64,000 nucleotides of DNA from Burkholderia sp. Bp8963 (lineage in GTDB: Bacteria > Pseudomonadota > Gammaproteobacteria > Burkholderiales > Burkholderiaceae), in NCBI RefSeq assembly GCF_003854275.1, contig NZ_QTQP01000005.1, forward strand, positions 124,001-188,000, written 5' to 3'. The translations under genes were made by a program, and so were the position numbers. Positions 26,029 to 35,227 of the stretch are shown here, piece by piece (position 1 is the stretch's first letter; each line of letters begins with the position of its first letter). The notes under the pieces were generated by a model. That model did no database searches. It was not told the origin of the DNA and saw only the letters and a program-made list of their open reading frames with translations.

Positions 26029-27294
26029 TTAATCAAAACGGCGGAACAGGACACTGGCGTTCACGCCACCAAAGCCGAATCCGTTGGAAACGGCATACTC
26101 GATTTCCATTCGCCGAGGAGACTCATGCACGATATCTATCCCGGCAGCCATTTCATCCGGCGTTTCCAGATTGAGGGTCGCCGGGGCAATCTGATCTCGT
26201 ATGGCCAGCGCCGTAAAAATAGCCTCGACCCCACCGGCGGCACCCAGCAAATGCCCAGTGGCTGACTTCGTGGCAGAGACCGCCAGGTTCTTGGTCGTCC
26301 CAAACACCGCCCTGATGGCGTTCAATTCGCTGCTATCGCCAAGTTGAGTGGACGTTGCATGAGCATTCAGGTGTTGAACGGAGGTCGGGGCAATCCCGGC
26401 CTGCCTGAGAGCCAATTCCATCGCCCTGCGCGCGCCGTTGCCGTCAACTGGCGTCGAGGTCATATGGTAGGCATCCGAACTGGTTCCATAACCGACCAGC
26501 TCGACGATCGGCGTTGCGCCCCGGTTTAGCGCGTGTTCGAGTTCTTCGATAACAAGGAGTCCGGCTCCTTCACCGATGACGAATCCATCACGCGCTTGAT
26601 CGAAGGGACGCGAAGACTGTGCCGGATGGTTGGCGAAGCTCGTGGAAAGCGCCCTGGCAGCCGCAAACGCGCCAACGCTGACCCTGTCAATGCATGCCTC
26701 GGACCCGCCACACAGCGCAATGTCCGCCTCGCCCGCTCGAATCAAACGGGCGGCATCGCCAATGGCCTGGACACTGGCCGCGCAGGCCGTGACTGGCGCG
26801 CCGATTGGCCCCTTGAAGCCGTGCCGAATGGCAATGCTTCCAGCAGCCATGTTCGCCAGGAAGCTCGGAATGGTGAATGGGGAAAGACGGCGAGGCCCTT
26901 TGGTCTCCGTGGTTCGCACTGCGTCGGCAATCGCGCCAAATCCGCCAATGCCGGACGCAATGATGGTGGCAGTTCTTGTTCGCTCATCTTCACTCGCGGG
27001 GAACCACTTTGCCTGCTCCAGCGCCTCCTTTGCAGCAGCGAGAGCAAAGAGGATGAAGCGATCCATTTTCTTCTGGTCCTTGACGTCAGCAGCCAGATTT
27101 GGATCAAAGCCGGCTGGACAACCCTCTGCATAGTCAGGAACCAGACCTCCAACTTTTGCTGGAATGCCATCAACGATTTCAGGCGGCAGAGCGACGATAC
27201 CGGAATCGCCGTGCAGCAATCTGCGCCACACGTGCTCCAGGCCGCACCCGAGGGGAGAGATTATGCCCATACCCGTTACGACAATTCTTTTCAT
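26029..27294 (-). CDS. fabF: 3-oxoacyl-ACP synthase II (FabF-like)
   Basis: 421-residue condensing enzyme elongating acyl-ACP with malonyl-ACP. The Cys-His-His triad is complete: Cys171 in PVTACAASVQ, His312 in LNAHATSTQLGD, His348 in ATKSATGHLLGAAG (with Lys343). GFGFGGVNAS closes the fold. It is isolated: no acpP, fabG or fabD nearby. Codon use is less GC-rich than the flanks. It lies 105 bp downstream of an HxlR regulator on the same strand. Start chosen at MKRIVVTGMGI; TTG and GTG alternatives lie just upstream. It could be a spare elongation enzyme, or one giving resistance to a FabF inhibitor (inference). Confidence 0.92.
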   Translation of the reverse strand: MKRIVVTGMGIISPLGCGLEHVWRRLLHGDSGIVALPPEIVDGIPAKVGGLVPDYAEGCPAGFDPNLAADVKDQKKMDRFILFALAAAKEALEQAKWFPASEDERTRTATIIASGIGGFGAIADAVRTTETKGPRRLSPFTIPSFLANMAAGSIAIRHGFKGPIGAPVTACAASVQAIGDAARLIRAGEADIALCGGSEACIDRVSVGAFAAARALSTSFANHPAQSSRPFDQARDGFVIGEGAGLLVIEELEHALNRGATPIVELVGYGTSSDAYHMTSTPVDGNGARRAMELALRQAGIAPTSVQHLNAHATSTQLGDSSELNAIRAVFGTTKNLAVSATKSATGHLLGAAGGVEAIFTALAIRDQIAPATLNLETPDEMAAGIDIVHESPRRMEIEYAVSNGFGFGGVNASVLFRRFD

Positions 27295-27399
27295 GTTCAC
27301 CCATCTCAATCGCTAAAAATCGCGGGCACCTGGCCGTCAGTCGACCCAATGACCGCGCTCCGTGTCGGCGGATGCGTTGGCTGTCGCAGGGCAATCGCC

Positions 27400-27909
27400 T
27401 CACGCTCGCTCATTCGCTGCGCGCTTTGCGGCTATTCGCGCAAAACGGTCCTTGATGATCGTGTCGGCAGCGAGGCCTGGCACGACTACATGACTGTCCC
27501 GCGTAATTGGCTGCCCTGTTTCCAGGTCCACGAGTCCGATCCGCGCGGGCCGTCCCGATGCCTTGTCGAGCACCTGGACGGCGCGCCCCTCCGGCGACAG
27601 GCGCTCGCCCCCCCATTCAATAAGCGCCAACATCACCGGGTGGAATGACCAGCCGAGTTCGGTCAGGACGTACTCGTACCGGGGAGGCTTGCTGCTGTAC
27701 TGGACGCGATCCAGCAGGCCAGCGGCAACCAGGTCGGCCAACCGTCGGGTGAGCATGTTCGACGCTATGCCCAGGCTCCCTTCAAATTCGTCGAAGCGGG
27801 TCAGCCCAAACATGGCATCGCGCAGGATGAGGATGCTCCACCACTCCCCGACGCGACTGAGGCTGCGAGCGACGGGACAAGCCCACGCACTTAGATCGAC
27901 ACGTTTCAT
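27400..27909 (-). CDS. HxlR-family transcriptional regulator
   Basis: 169-residue winged-helix regulator. The HxlR signature is visible: CPVARSLSRVGEWWSILILR, then FDEFEGSLGIASNMLTRRL and LVAAGLLDRVQYSSKPPRYEY. A ~60-residue C-terminal extension (RPARIGLVDLETGQPI) is longer than minimal HxlR proteins. The AGAAGGGG ribosome site supports this start over a longer reading to 28098. Two operator-like repeats lie 26-70 bp upstream of the start, suggesting autoregulation. It is divergent from the glnH operon and upstream of fabF, so either could be its target. Confidence 0.9.
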   Translation of the reverse strand: MKRVDLSAWACPVARSLSRVGEWWSILILRDAMFGLTRFDEFEGSLGIASNMLTRRLADLVAAGLLDRVQYSSKPPRYEYVLTELGWSFHPVMLALIEWGGERLSPEGRAVQVLDKASGRPARIGLVDLETGQPITRDSHVVVPGLAADTIIKDRFARIAAKRAANERA

Positions 27910-27934
27910 CTGATGCCCCTTCTCGTGGATACTG

Positions 27935-27979
27935 ACTTGCAAGATGAAAGTGATGTTATCACTTGCATATTGAAAGTCA
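27935..27979. promoter_or_regulatory. Tandem operator-like repeats upstream of hxlR
   Basis: Two direct copies, ACTTGCAAGATGAAAGTGA (27935-27953) and ACTTGCATATTGAAAGTCA (27961-27979), spaced 26 bp apart. Each is a rough dyad (ACTT.CA...TG.AAGT). A perfect 7-3-7 palindrome, AAGTGAT-GTT-ATCACTT (27948-27964), spans their junction. This is a likely binding region for the HxlR protein. Confidence 0.65.
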
Positions 27980-28086
27980 CAAGCATTCATCGCGAGCACC
28001 TGCCGGCCAGGTGAGGGCGCCCGCTCCCCGGGTTTTTCTCGATGCATTTGCCTGTTGCACATTTTTTTGTTGTCGTAGTATCGGCG

Positions 28087-28116
28087 TTGACAACACATGT
28101 TGCACTAATGTCTAAT
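28087..28116 (+). promoter_or_regulatory. Sigma-70-type promoter of the glnH operon
   Basis: TTGACA (28087-28092), 18-bp spacer, TCTAAT (28111-28116): a perfect -35 and a five-of-six -10, 89 bp before the glnH start. Confidence 0.65.
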
Positions 28117-28117
28117 T

Positions 28118-28132
28118 CAACATCGCATGTTG
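28118..28132. promoter_or_regulatory. Operator-like inverted repeat at the glnH transcription start
   Basis: Perfect CAACAT-CGC-ATGTTG dyad just after the -10 box. A related CAACACATGTTG (28091-28102) sits in the spacer and a TGTTGCAC lies at 28053-28060. The placement fits repressor binding over the promoter; the regulator is unknown. Confidence 0.55.
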
Positions 28133-28204
28133 CGGTGCGGCTTGCTGTCGTCGTTTCGCCCGGCCGGGGTGCCGGGCCCATCGCCCATCATGTGGAGAAA
28201 TGCC

Positions 28205-28957
28205 ATGAGTCGCCGTTCCTTCCTGAAAACCGCTGTGGTCGTCGCGATGCTCGGCGCAAGCGTCGCGCACGCGGACACCAAGACGCTTGTCGTCGGCACC
28301 GACACGTCGTTCATGCCGTTCGAGTTCAAGCAGGGCGACAAGTACGTCGGCTTCGATCTCGACCTGTGGGCCGAGATCGCGAAGGACCAGGGCTGGAAGT
28401 ACACGATCCAGCCGATGGATTTCGCGGGGCTGATCCCGGCGCTGCAGACGCAGAACATCGACGTCGCGCTGTCCGGCATGACGATCAAGGAAGAGCGCAA
28501 GAAGGCGATCGACTTCTCCGCGCCTTACTACGACAGCGGCCTTGCCGCGATGGTGCAGACCGGCAACACGTCGATCAAATCGATCGACGACCTGAACGGC
28601 AAGGTGATCGCCGCGAAGACGGGCACCGCGACGATCGACTGGATCAAGGCGCACCTGAAACCGCAGGAGATCCGCCAGTTCCCGAACATCGACCAGGCAT
28701 ATCTCGCGCTCGAGGCCGGCCGCGTCGACGCGGCGATGCACGACACGCCGAACGTGCTGTTCTTCGTGAACAACGAAGGCAAGGGCAAGGTGAAGGTCGC
28801 GGGCCAGCCGGTCAGCGGCGACAAGTACGGAATCGGTTTTCCGAAGGGCAGCCCGCTCGTCGCGAAGGTCAACGAGGAGCTCGTGAAGATCAAGGCCGAC
28901 GGCCGCTACGCGCAGATCTACAAGAAGTGGTTCGGCGCCGAGCCGCCGAAGATGTGA
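28205..28957 (+). CDS. glnH: Glutamine-type ABC transporter, periplasmic binding protein
   Basis: 250-residue family-3 solute-binding protein for a polar amino acid. The signal peptide begins MSRRSFLKTAVVVAML; SRRSFLK fits the twin-arginine consensus, so export may be by Tat rather than Sec. The mature part shows VVGTDTSFMPFEFKQGDKYV, GFDLDLWAEIA and DVALSGMTIKEERKKAIDFS, as in GlnH. Ligand specificity is by similarity only; given the enzymes downstream, the true cargo may be another amino compound. GGAG ribosome site; the frame open upstream to 28127 is rejected. Confidence 0.9.
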   Translation: MSRRSFLKTAVVVAMLGASVAHADTKTLVVGTDTSFMPFEFKQGDKYVGFDLDLWAEIAKDQGWKYTIQPMDFAGLIPALQTQNIDVALSGMTIKEERKKAIDFSAPYYDSGLAAMVQTGNTSIKSIDDLNGKVIAAKTGTATIDWIKAHLKPQEIRQFPNIDQAYLALEAGRVDAAMHDTPNVLFFVNNEGKGKVKVAGQPVSGDKYGIGFPKGSPLVAKVNEELVKIKADGRYAQIYKKWFGAEPPKM

Positions 28958-29026
28958 GCGTGACGACGGTGCATCGTGGCGTGGCCGCCTGGCCGCGCCG
29001 GTCTTGAATCGAACGGGGAGCGGCAA

Positions 29027-29683
29027 GTGAATTTCGATTGGTCTGCGATCTGGGCAGCGTTGCCGGACCTGATGGACGGGGTCCGGCTGACGGTGTTCAT
29101 CGCGTTACTCGGGTTATTGGGCGGTTTCGTCGTGGGCATGATCGCAGGCATGTTCCGCGCATACGGACCGAAGGCAATGAACGTGCTCGCGCAGGTCTAC
29201 ATCGAGCTGATCCGCGGCACGCCGATCGTCGTGCAGGTGATGTTCCTGTATTTCGCGCTGCCGTTGCTCGCGCACATCCGCATCGACGGTTTGACGGCCG
29301 CGATCATTGCGATCACCGTGAATTCCGGCGCGTATCTCGCGGAAGTGGTGCGCGGCGCGCTGCTGTCGATTCCGAAGGGATTGACGGAAGCGGGGCTCGC
29401 GATGGGGCTGTCGATGCCGCGCGTGCTGCTGAAGGTGGTCGGGCCGCTCGCGTTCCGGCGGCTGATTCCGCCGCTCGGCAACCAGTGCATCGTGAGCCTG
29501 AAGGACACGTCGCTGTTCATCGTGATCGGCGTCGGCGAGCTGACGCGCAAGGGGCAGGAAATCATCGCGGGCAACTTCCAGGCGGTCGAGATCTGGACCG
29601 CGGTGGCGGCCATCTACCTGATGCTGACCGGCGCGATGACGCTGACGCTGCGCGTGGTCGAGAAGAGGATGAAGATTTTATGA
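29027..29683 (+). CDS. glnP: Glutamine-type ABC transporter, permease
   Basis: 218-residue inner-membrane permease of the His/Glu/Gln family, with about five helices and the EAA loop ([20 protein letters not shown]) that contacts the ATPase. VNFDWSAIW follows a GTG start with GGGGAG at good spacing. It has the usual GlnP motif [20 protein letters not shown]. The stop overlaps the glnQ start (ATGA). Confidence 0.92.
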   Translation: MNFDWSAIWAALPDLMDGVRLTVFIALLGLLGGFVVGMIAGMFRAYGPKAMNVLAQVYIELIRGTPIVVQVMFLYFALPLLAHIRIDGLTAAIIAITVNSGAYLAEVVRGALLSIPKGLTEAGLAMGLSMPRVLLKVVGPLAFRRLIPPLGNQCIVSLKDTSLFIVIGVGELTRKGQEIIAGNFQAVEIWTAVAAIYLMLTGAMTLTLRVVEKRMKIL

Positions 29684-30408
29684 GCATGGTCGAATTCCAG
29701 AACGTGTCGAAGAGCTTCGGGCATGTGCCGGTGCTGAAGCATATCGACCTGAAGATCGACGCGGGCGAGGTCGTGGTCGTGATCGGTCCGTCGGGCTCGG
29801 GCAAGTCGACGATGCTGCGCTGTATCAACGCGCTCGAAAAGATCACGTCCGGCGAACTGCTCGTCGACGGCCAGAGCGTGCGCGGCCACGCGTCGACGAT
29901 CCGCAACATCCGGCTCGAGGCCGGCATGGTGTTCCAGCAGTTCAACCTGTTTCCGCAGATGACCGCGCTCGAGAACGTGATGTTCGGTCCGACGCAGGTG
30001 CGCGGCGCATCGCGCGCCGACGCGCGCGACCAGGCGATGGCGCTGCTCGACAAGGTCGGTCTCCAATCGCGCGCGAATCATTACCCGTCCGAGCTGTCGG
30101 GCGGCCAGCAGCAGCGCGTCGCGATTGCGCGCGCGCTCGCAATCCGGCCCCGGCTGATGCTGTTCGACGAGCCGACGTCCGCGCTCGATCCGGAACTGCG
30201 CCACGAAGTGCTGAAAGTGATGCAGGATCTCGCTACCGAGGGGATGACGATGATCGTCGTCACGCACGAGATCGGCTTCGCGAAGCGGGTCGGCACGCGC
30301 CTGCTGTTCATGGATCAGGGCGGCATCGCCGAAGACGGCCATCCGGTCGACCTGATCGACAATCCGCCGACGCCGCGCCTGAAGGAATTCCTGAAACACG
30401 TGTCCTGA
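29680..30408 (+). CDS. glnQ: Glutamine-type ABC transporter, ATP-binding protein
   Basis: 242-residue ATPase energising the permease. Walker [11 protein letters not shown]-loop [17 protein letters not shown], signature [16 protein letters not shown], Walker [14 protein letters not shown] and the switch His in [10 protein letters not shown] are all intact. Full length for GlnQ. The C45-family gene starts 20 bp downstream on the same strand. Confidence 0.94.
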   Translation: MSMVEFQNVSKSFGHVPVLKHIDLKIDAGEVVVVIGPSGSGKSTMLRCINALEKITSGELLVDGQSVRGHASTIRNIRLEAGMVFQQFNLFPQMTALENVMFGPTQVRGASRADARDQAMALLDKVGLQSRANHYPSELSGGQQQRVAIARALAIRPRLMLFDEPTSALDPELRHEVLKVMQDLATEGMTMIVVTHEIGFAKRVGTRLLFMDQGGIAEDGHPVDLIDNPPTPRLKEFLKHVS

Positions 30409-30428
30409 GCACGACCCTGACATTCGAC

Positions 30429-31478
30429 ATGCAGCTTTCCCTTTCTCCCGTCATCGCCGGCACGCCGTTCGACGTCGGCGTGCGCCTCGGCGAACTCGCA
30501 CGGCCGGTGTTCGATGCGTATATGCAGCAGAGCAGCGCGTGGCAGGCGGTCAGCCGCTGGCGCGGCCATCCGTTCGTGCGCGCGCTGCGGCAGGCGGCGC
30601 TGGCCGCGTATCCCGATCTCGTCGCGGAACTCGACGGGATGGCGGCCGGGCTTGGCTGGCCGGCCGACGACGTCTTTCTGTGGAATTGCCGCGGCGAACT
30701 GATCCACAACGCGCCGGACGGCTGCACGACGCTCGCTGCACGCGGCGCGGACGGCACGCGCTGGATCGCGCACAACGAGGACGGCGACCCGTTCCTGCGC
30801 GAGCGCTGCCTGCTCGTCGACGTTCGGCCCGACGGCAAGCCCGGTTTCGTCAGTTTCTATTACCCGGGGTCGCTGCCGGGGCATACCTTCGCCGCGAATC
30901 GCGCGGGCGTCGCGCAGGCGATCAACAACATCCGCATCAAGGTGCCGGCCGCCGGCGTGCCTCGGATGATCCTCGCGCGCGCAGTGCTCGACGCGACGTC
31001 GCTCGACGCGGCGGTGGACGTGCTGCGCACGCAGGCGCGGGCGAGCGGTTTCCATCACACGCTCGGCGCGACCGGCGACACGCGGCTGCTGAGCATCGAG
31101 GCGAGCGTCGCGCGCTGTTCGAGCGTCGACGTAGCGCGGCTGTCGGGCCATGTGAACCATCTGGTGCATCCGGGTTGCGAGCGGGAGGCGCAGATCGTCA
31201 CGCAATCGTCGGAAGATCGTCAGCGCCGCGTCGACCTGCTGCTGCCTGACATCGAGCCGATCGATGCCGACGCGCTGCTGCGCGTGCTCGGCGATCGCGC
31301 GCCCGAAGGTCTGCCGATCTACCGCGACGATCCGGCCGATCCCGACGACGAGAACACGCTCGCGACCGCAGTGTTCGCGATCCGGGAATCAGGCATCCAG
31401 ATGACGGTCCATCAACACGGCACGCAGCGTTTCACGACGCAGATCGTGCCGGACAGACGCGCGACAGACGCGTCCTGA
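30429..31478 (+). CDS. C45-family autoproteolytic acyltransferase/hydrolase
   Basis: 349-residue Ntn-hydrolase-like protein. Cys99 in HNAPDGCTTLAARG matches the site where acyl-CoA:6-aminopenicillanate acyltransferase (AAT) family precursors cleave themselves and expose the nucleophile. WIAHNEDGD and GFVSFYYPGSLPGHTF are further family blocks. AAT-type enzymes cut or form amide bonds of small N-acyl compounds (established); the substrate here is unknown. Directly after glnQ and before an aminotransferase, it may hydrolyse an imported N-acyl amine to a free amino compound for transamination (inference). Confidence 0.85.
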   Translation: MQLSLSPVIAGTPFDVGVRLGELARPVFDAYMQQSSAWQAVSRWRGHPFVRALRQAALAAYPDLVAELDGMAAGLGWPADDVFLWNCRGELIHNAPDGCTTLAARGADGTRWIAHNEDGDPFLRERCLLVDVRPDGKPGFVSFYYPGSLPGHTFAANRAGVAQAINNIRIKVPAAGVPRMILARAVLDATSLDAAVDVLRTQARASGFHHTLGATGDTRLLSIEASVARCSSVDVARLSGHVNHLVHPGCEREAQIVTQSSEDRQRRVDLLLPDIEPIDADALLRVLGDRAPEGLPIYRDDPADPDDENTLATAVFAIRESGIQMTVHQHGTQRFTTQIVPDRRATDAS

Positions 31479-31493
31479 ACCATGAGGCAAAGT

Positions 31494-32828
31494 ATGACGA
31501 CAGTTTTCCATCGCGCGCCGCGCGCGACCCTCCCGGTCGCCGTCGCAGGCGACGGCATCGAGATCATCGACTCTACGGCCAAGCGCTACATCGATGCATG
31601 CGGCGGCGCGGCCGTGTCGTGCCTCGGGCACAGCAACCCGCGCGTGATCGACGCGATCAAGCGTCAGGCGCAGCAGCTGCCGTACGCGCACACGTCGTTC
31701 TTCACGACCGAAGTCGCGGAGGAACTGGCCGACCGGCTCGTCGAAGCGGCGCCGGCGGGGCTCGAGCACGTCTACTTCGTGTCGGGCGGCTCCGAGGCGG
31801 TCGAGGCGGCGCTCAAGCTTGCGCGCCAGTACTTCGTCGAGAAGGGTGAGCCGCAGCGGCGTCACTTCATCGCGCGCCGCCAGAGCTATCACGGCAACAC
31901 GCTCGGCGCGCTCGCGATCGGCGGCAACGCGTGGCGGCGCGAGCCGTTCCTGCCGATCCTGATCGATGCGTATCACGTGAGCCCGTGCTATGCGTATCGC
32001 GAGCAGCGCGCGGACGAAACCGAAGAGGCGTTCGCGCAGCGTCTCGCGGACGAACTCGAACAGACGATCCTCGAACTCGGCGCGGAGAATGTTGCCGCGT
32101 TCGTCGCGGAGACGGTGGTCGGCGCGACGGCCGGCGCGGTGCCGCCGGTGCGCACGTATCTGAAGAAGATTCGAGCGGTGTGCGACAAGTACGGTGTGCT
32201 GCTGATCCTCGACGAGATCATGTCGGGGATGGGGCGCACGGGCTACCTGTTCGCATGCGATGAAGACGGCGTCGCGCCGGACCTGCTGACGATCGCGAAA
32301 GGGCTCGGCGCCGGATATCAGCCGATTGGCGCGACGCTCGTCAGCGACCGGATTTATCAGACGATCGTCGGCGGCTCCGGTTTCTTCCAGCATGGTCACA
32401 CATATATCGGGCATGCGACCGCATGTGCGGCGGCGCTCGAAGTGCAGCGCGTGATCGCCGAGGAAAAGCTGCTCGACAACGTGTTGGCGCGCGGCGAGCA
32501 ATTGCGCGGTTTGTTGCGCGAGCGTTATGGCGATCATCCTTGCGTCGGCGACGTGCGCGGCCGCGGGTTGTTCGTCGGCGTCGAATTCGTGCGTGATCGT
32601 GACAGCAAGGCGCCCTTCGATCCGGCACTGAAGCTGAACGCCGTGATCAAGCGCGAAGCGATGCAGCGCGGTTTGATGGTGTATCCGATGGGCGGTACGA
32701 TCGATGGACGCCAGGGCGACCACGTGCTGCTCGCGCCGCCGTTCATCTGCACCGCGCAGCAGATCGACACGATCGTCGAACGCCTGGCGGGCGCGATCGA
32801 CGCGGCGTTGGCGACGGTCGGCGCATGA
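31494..32828 (+). CDS. Class III PLP-dependent aminotransferase
   Basis: 444-residue omega-amino-acid-type aminotransferase. Lys269 in LTIAKGLGAGYQPIGATLVS binds PLP, ILDEIMSGMGRTG holds the cofactor Asp, and VSGGSEAVEAALKLARQY is the phosphate-binding block. The start has a GAGG ribosome site; an ATG four codons upstream is possible. Substrate unknown; context points to the amine released by the neighbouring C45 hydrolase. Confidence 0.92.
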   Translation: MTTVFHRAPRATLPVAVAGDGIEIIDSTAKRYIDACGGAAVSCLGHSNPRVIDAIKRQAQQLPYAHTSFFTTEVAEELADRLVEAAPAGLEHVYFVSGGSEAVEAALKLARQYFVEKGEPQRRHFIARRQSYHGNTLGALAIGGNAWRREPFLPILIDAYHVSPCYAYREQRADETEEAFAQRLADELEQTILELGAENVAAFVAETVVGATAGAVPPVRTYLKKIRAVCDKYGVLLILDEIMSGMGRTGYLFACDEDGVAPDLLTIAKGLGAGYQPIGATLVSDRIYQTIVGGSGFFQHGHTYIGHATACAAALEVQRVIAEEKLLDNVLARGEQLRGLLRERYGDHPCVGDVRGRGLFVGVEFVRDRDSKAPFDPALKLNAVIKREAMQRGLMVYPMGGTIDGRQGDHVLLAPPFICTAQQIDTIVERLAGAIDAALATVGA

Positions 32829-32852
32829 CGGAACCAACGAACGGACAAACCC

Positions 32853-33407
32853 ATGACTTCGAGACTCCCCACATTCGACCCCGCAACGGCGACCGACGCG
32901 CAGAAGGCCGTGCTGGACGAGATTCTCAGCGGCCCGCGCGGCAACCTGAACGGGCCGTTTCTCGGCTGGATTGCGAGCCCCGAGCTTGCCCAGCACGCGC
33001 AGCGGCTCGGCGCGTTCTGCCGCTATCGCACGGGCTTGCCGCTGCGCCTGTCGGAACTCGCGATTCTTGTGACGGCTGCGCGCTGGCGCTCGCAGGCGGA
33101 ATGGCATATTCATCATCCGATTGCACTCGACGCGGGCGTGCCGGCCGCGACCGCCGAAGCGATTCGGGATGGTGTCGAGCCGGTTTTCGAATCGGATGAC
33201 GATGCGCTGATCTACGCGTTCGCGAGCGAGTTGTACGATTCGCGTCGGGTGGGTGACGCGACCTTTGCGCGCGCGGAAGAACGCTTCGGGCATGAAGTCG
33301 TCGTCAACCTGGTCGCGTTGCTCGGTTATTACGCGCTCGTCGCGATGACGCTCAATACGTTCGACATGCGTGCGCAAGGGCAGACGGAATTGCCGTTTCC
33401 GGAATAG
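32853..33407 (+). CDS. Carboxymuconolactone decarboxylase (CMD/AhpD-fold) family protein
   Basis: 184 residues, all-helical CMD-fold. AEWHIHHPIALDAGVPA corresponds to the conserved ExxxH...A(G/T)V block of CMD proteins. The AhpD CxxC is absent: the matching stretch lacks cysteines. A role as a small-ring decarboxylase/isomerase is more likely than peroxide reduction, but the reaction is unknown. Last gene of the glnHPQ-led operon; the ahpC/ahpF pair beyond is on the opposite strand, so adjacency to ahpF is probably coincidental. Confidence 0.85.
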   Translation: MTSRLPTFDPATATDAQKAVLDEILSGPRGNLNGPFLGWIASPELAQHAQRLGAFCRYRTGLPLRLSELAILVTAARWRSQAEWHIHHPIALDAGVPAATAEAIRDGVEPVFESDDDALIYAFASELYDSRRVGDATFARAEERFGHEVVVNLVALLGYYALVAMTLNTFDMRAQGQTELPFPE

Positions 33408-33451
33408 GGCGCCCGGCGAGCGATCCGGCGGTGACGCCGGGCGACGGCGCG

Positions 33452-33492
33452 AAAAAAAGGGGCCCCGCACGCCGACCAGGGCACGCGGGGCC
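33452..33492 (-). terminator. Intrinsic terminator of ahpF
   Basis: Perfect 8-bp GC stem (GGCCCCGC 33461-33468 / GCGGGGCC 33485-33492) followed on the minus strand by a short CC and seven U residues. It starts 19 bp after the ahpF stop. Textbook form. Confidence 0.9.
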
Positions 33493-33511
33493 AAGAGAGA
33501 CAACTTTCGAA

Positions 33512-35107
33512 TTACGCGGCGATGGCTTCTTCCGCCTGCGGTTTCGTTTCGATCGGCGCCACATCCTGCCGGATCAGGTGATCGAACGCGCCGAGCGACG
33601 CCTTCGCCCCTTCACCAACCGCGATCACGATCTGCTTGAACGGCACCGTCGTCACGTCGCCGGCCGCGAACACGCCGGGCACCGACGTCGCGCCGCGCGC
33701 GTCGACCACGATCTCGCCGTGCTTCGACAATTCGACCGTACCCTTCAGCCACTCGGTGTTCGGCACAAGGCCGATCTGCACGAACACGCCTTCGAGCTCG
33801 ATGCGCTTCACATCGCCCGTTTGCCGGTCCTTGTAGACGAGGCCGTTCAGCTTGCTGCCGTCGCCGGTCAGCTCGGTCGTCTGCGCTTGCGTGACGACGG
33901 TCACGTTCGGCAGGCTGCGCAGCTTGCGCTGCAGCACCTCGTCCGCGCGCAGTTGCGCGCCGTATTCGATCAGCGTGACCTCGCGGACGATGCCCGCCAG
34001 ATCGATCGCCGCCTCGACGCCCGAGTTGCCGCCACCGACCACCGCGACGCGCTTGCCCTTGAACAGCGGGCCGTCGCAGTGCGGGCAATACGCGACGCCA
34101 CGGTTGCGGTATTCGCGCTCGCCCGGCACGTTGATCTCGCGCCAGCGCGCGCCGGTCGCGATCACGATCGTCTTCGCGTTGAGCACCGCGCCACTGGCGA
34201 GACGGATCTGGTGCACGTCGCCGGGAATCAGCGCGTCGGCGCGCTGCACGTCCATGATGTCGACGTCGTACTGCTTCACGTGCTGCTCGAGCGCCGTTGC
34301 GAATTTTGGCCCTTCGGTTTCCTGCACCGACACGAAGTTCTCGATCGCCATCGTGTCGAGCACCTGCCCGCCGAAGCGCTCGGCAACCACGCCGGTCGCA
34401 ATGCCCTTGCGCGCCGAGTAGATCGCGGCCGCCGCGCCGGCCGGGCCGCCGCCGACGATCAGCGTGTCGAACACGGGCTTGCTCTCGAGCGCCTTCGCCG
34501 CCCGCGCGCTCGCGCCGGTGTCGAGCTTCGCGAGGATCTCCTTCACGCTGCTGCGGCCCTGGCCGAACGTTTCGCCGTTCAGGAACATTGTCGGCACGGC
34601 CATGATCTGGCGCGCTTCCACTTCACCCTGGAACAGCGCGCCGTCGACCGCGACGTGGCGGATGCGCGGGTTGATCAGCGCCATCACGTTCAGCGCCTGA
34701 ACGACTTCCGGGCAGTTCTGGCACGACAGCGAGAAATACGTCTCGAACGCATAGTCGCCGTCGAGTGCGCGGATCTGCTCGATCACTGCGTCGTCGAGCT
34801 TGACCGGATGGCCGCCCGTTTGCAGCAGCGCGAGCACGAGCGACGTGAATTCATGTCCCATCGGAATGCCGGCGAAGCGGATGCCCGCGGCCTTGCCCGG
34901 TTCGCCGATCGAGAACGACGGCTTGCGCTCGGAATCGTCGCGGCGCTCGATCACGGTCACGCGCGGCGTCAGCGACGCAATCTCGTTCAGCAGCGCGAGC
35001 AGTTCCTGCGATTTCGCGCCGTCGTCGACGGAAGCGACGAGTTCGATCGGGCGCGTGATCTTTTCCAGGTACGCTTTGAGTTGGTTCTTGAGATTGGCGT
35101 CGAGCAT
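33512..35107 (-). CDS. ahpF: Alkyl hydroperoxide reductase subunit F
   Basis: 531-residue flavoprotein reducing AhpC with NADH. The N-terminal thioredoxin-like double domain has Cys129/Cys132 in [11 protein letters not shown]. The FAD motif is [20 protein letters not shown], the NAD motif [17 protein letters not shown], and the redox pair Cys341/Cys344 lies in [10 protein letters not shown]. Length and order match enteric AhpF. It lies downstream of ahpC on the same strand, with a hairpin between. Confidence 0.96.
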   Translation of the reverse strand: MLDANLKNQLKAYLEKITRPIELVASVDDGAKSQELLALLNEIASLTPRVTVIERRDDSERKPSFSIGEPGKAAGIRFAGIPMGHEFTSLVLALLQTGGHPVKLDDAVIEQIRALDGDYAFETYFSLSCQNCPEVVQALNVMALINPRIRHVAVDGALFQGEVEARQIMAVPTMFLNGETFGQGRSSVKEILAKLDTGASARAAKALESKPVFDTLIVGGGPAGAAAAIYSARKGIATGVVAERFGGQVLDTMAIENFVSVQETEGPKFATALEQHVKQYDVDIMDVQRADALIPGDVHQIRLASGAVLNAKTIVIATGARWREINVPGEREYRNRGVAYCPHCDGPLFKGKRVAVVGGGNSGVEAAIDLAGIVREVTLIEYGAQLRADEVLQRKLRSLPNVTVVTQAQTTELTGDGSKLNGLVYKDRQTGDVKRIELEGVFVQIGLVPNTEWLKGTVELSKHGEIVVDARGATSVPGVFAAGDVTTVPFKQIVIAVGEGAKASLGAFDHLIRQDVAPIETKPQAEEAIAA

Positions 35108-35162
35108 GGCGATTCGGATTCCGTATTAATGGTTGTCGGGCAGGTCATGCCGAAAGAGGAGG

Positions 35163-35191
35163 GGCGGGCCGCACGGGTACGGCAGCCCGCC
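35163..35191 (-). terminator. Attenuator-like hairpin between ahpC and ahpF
   Basis: Stem GGCGGGC / GCCCGCC (7 bp, 15-nt loop), about 37 bp after the ahpC stop, followed on the minus strand by CCTCCTCTTTC. It may set the high AhpC:AhpF ratio by partial termination (inference). Confidence 0.5.
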
Positions 35192-35227
35192 GTCGCGCGC
35201 CTGTTGTGGCGCGCGCGGATCTGATCG

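Noticed and set aside
33452..33492. Terminator for the plus-strand CMD-family gene
   Set aside because: The U-tract lies on the minus strand only, so the hairpin serves ahpF.
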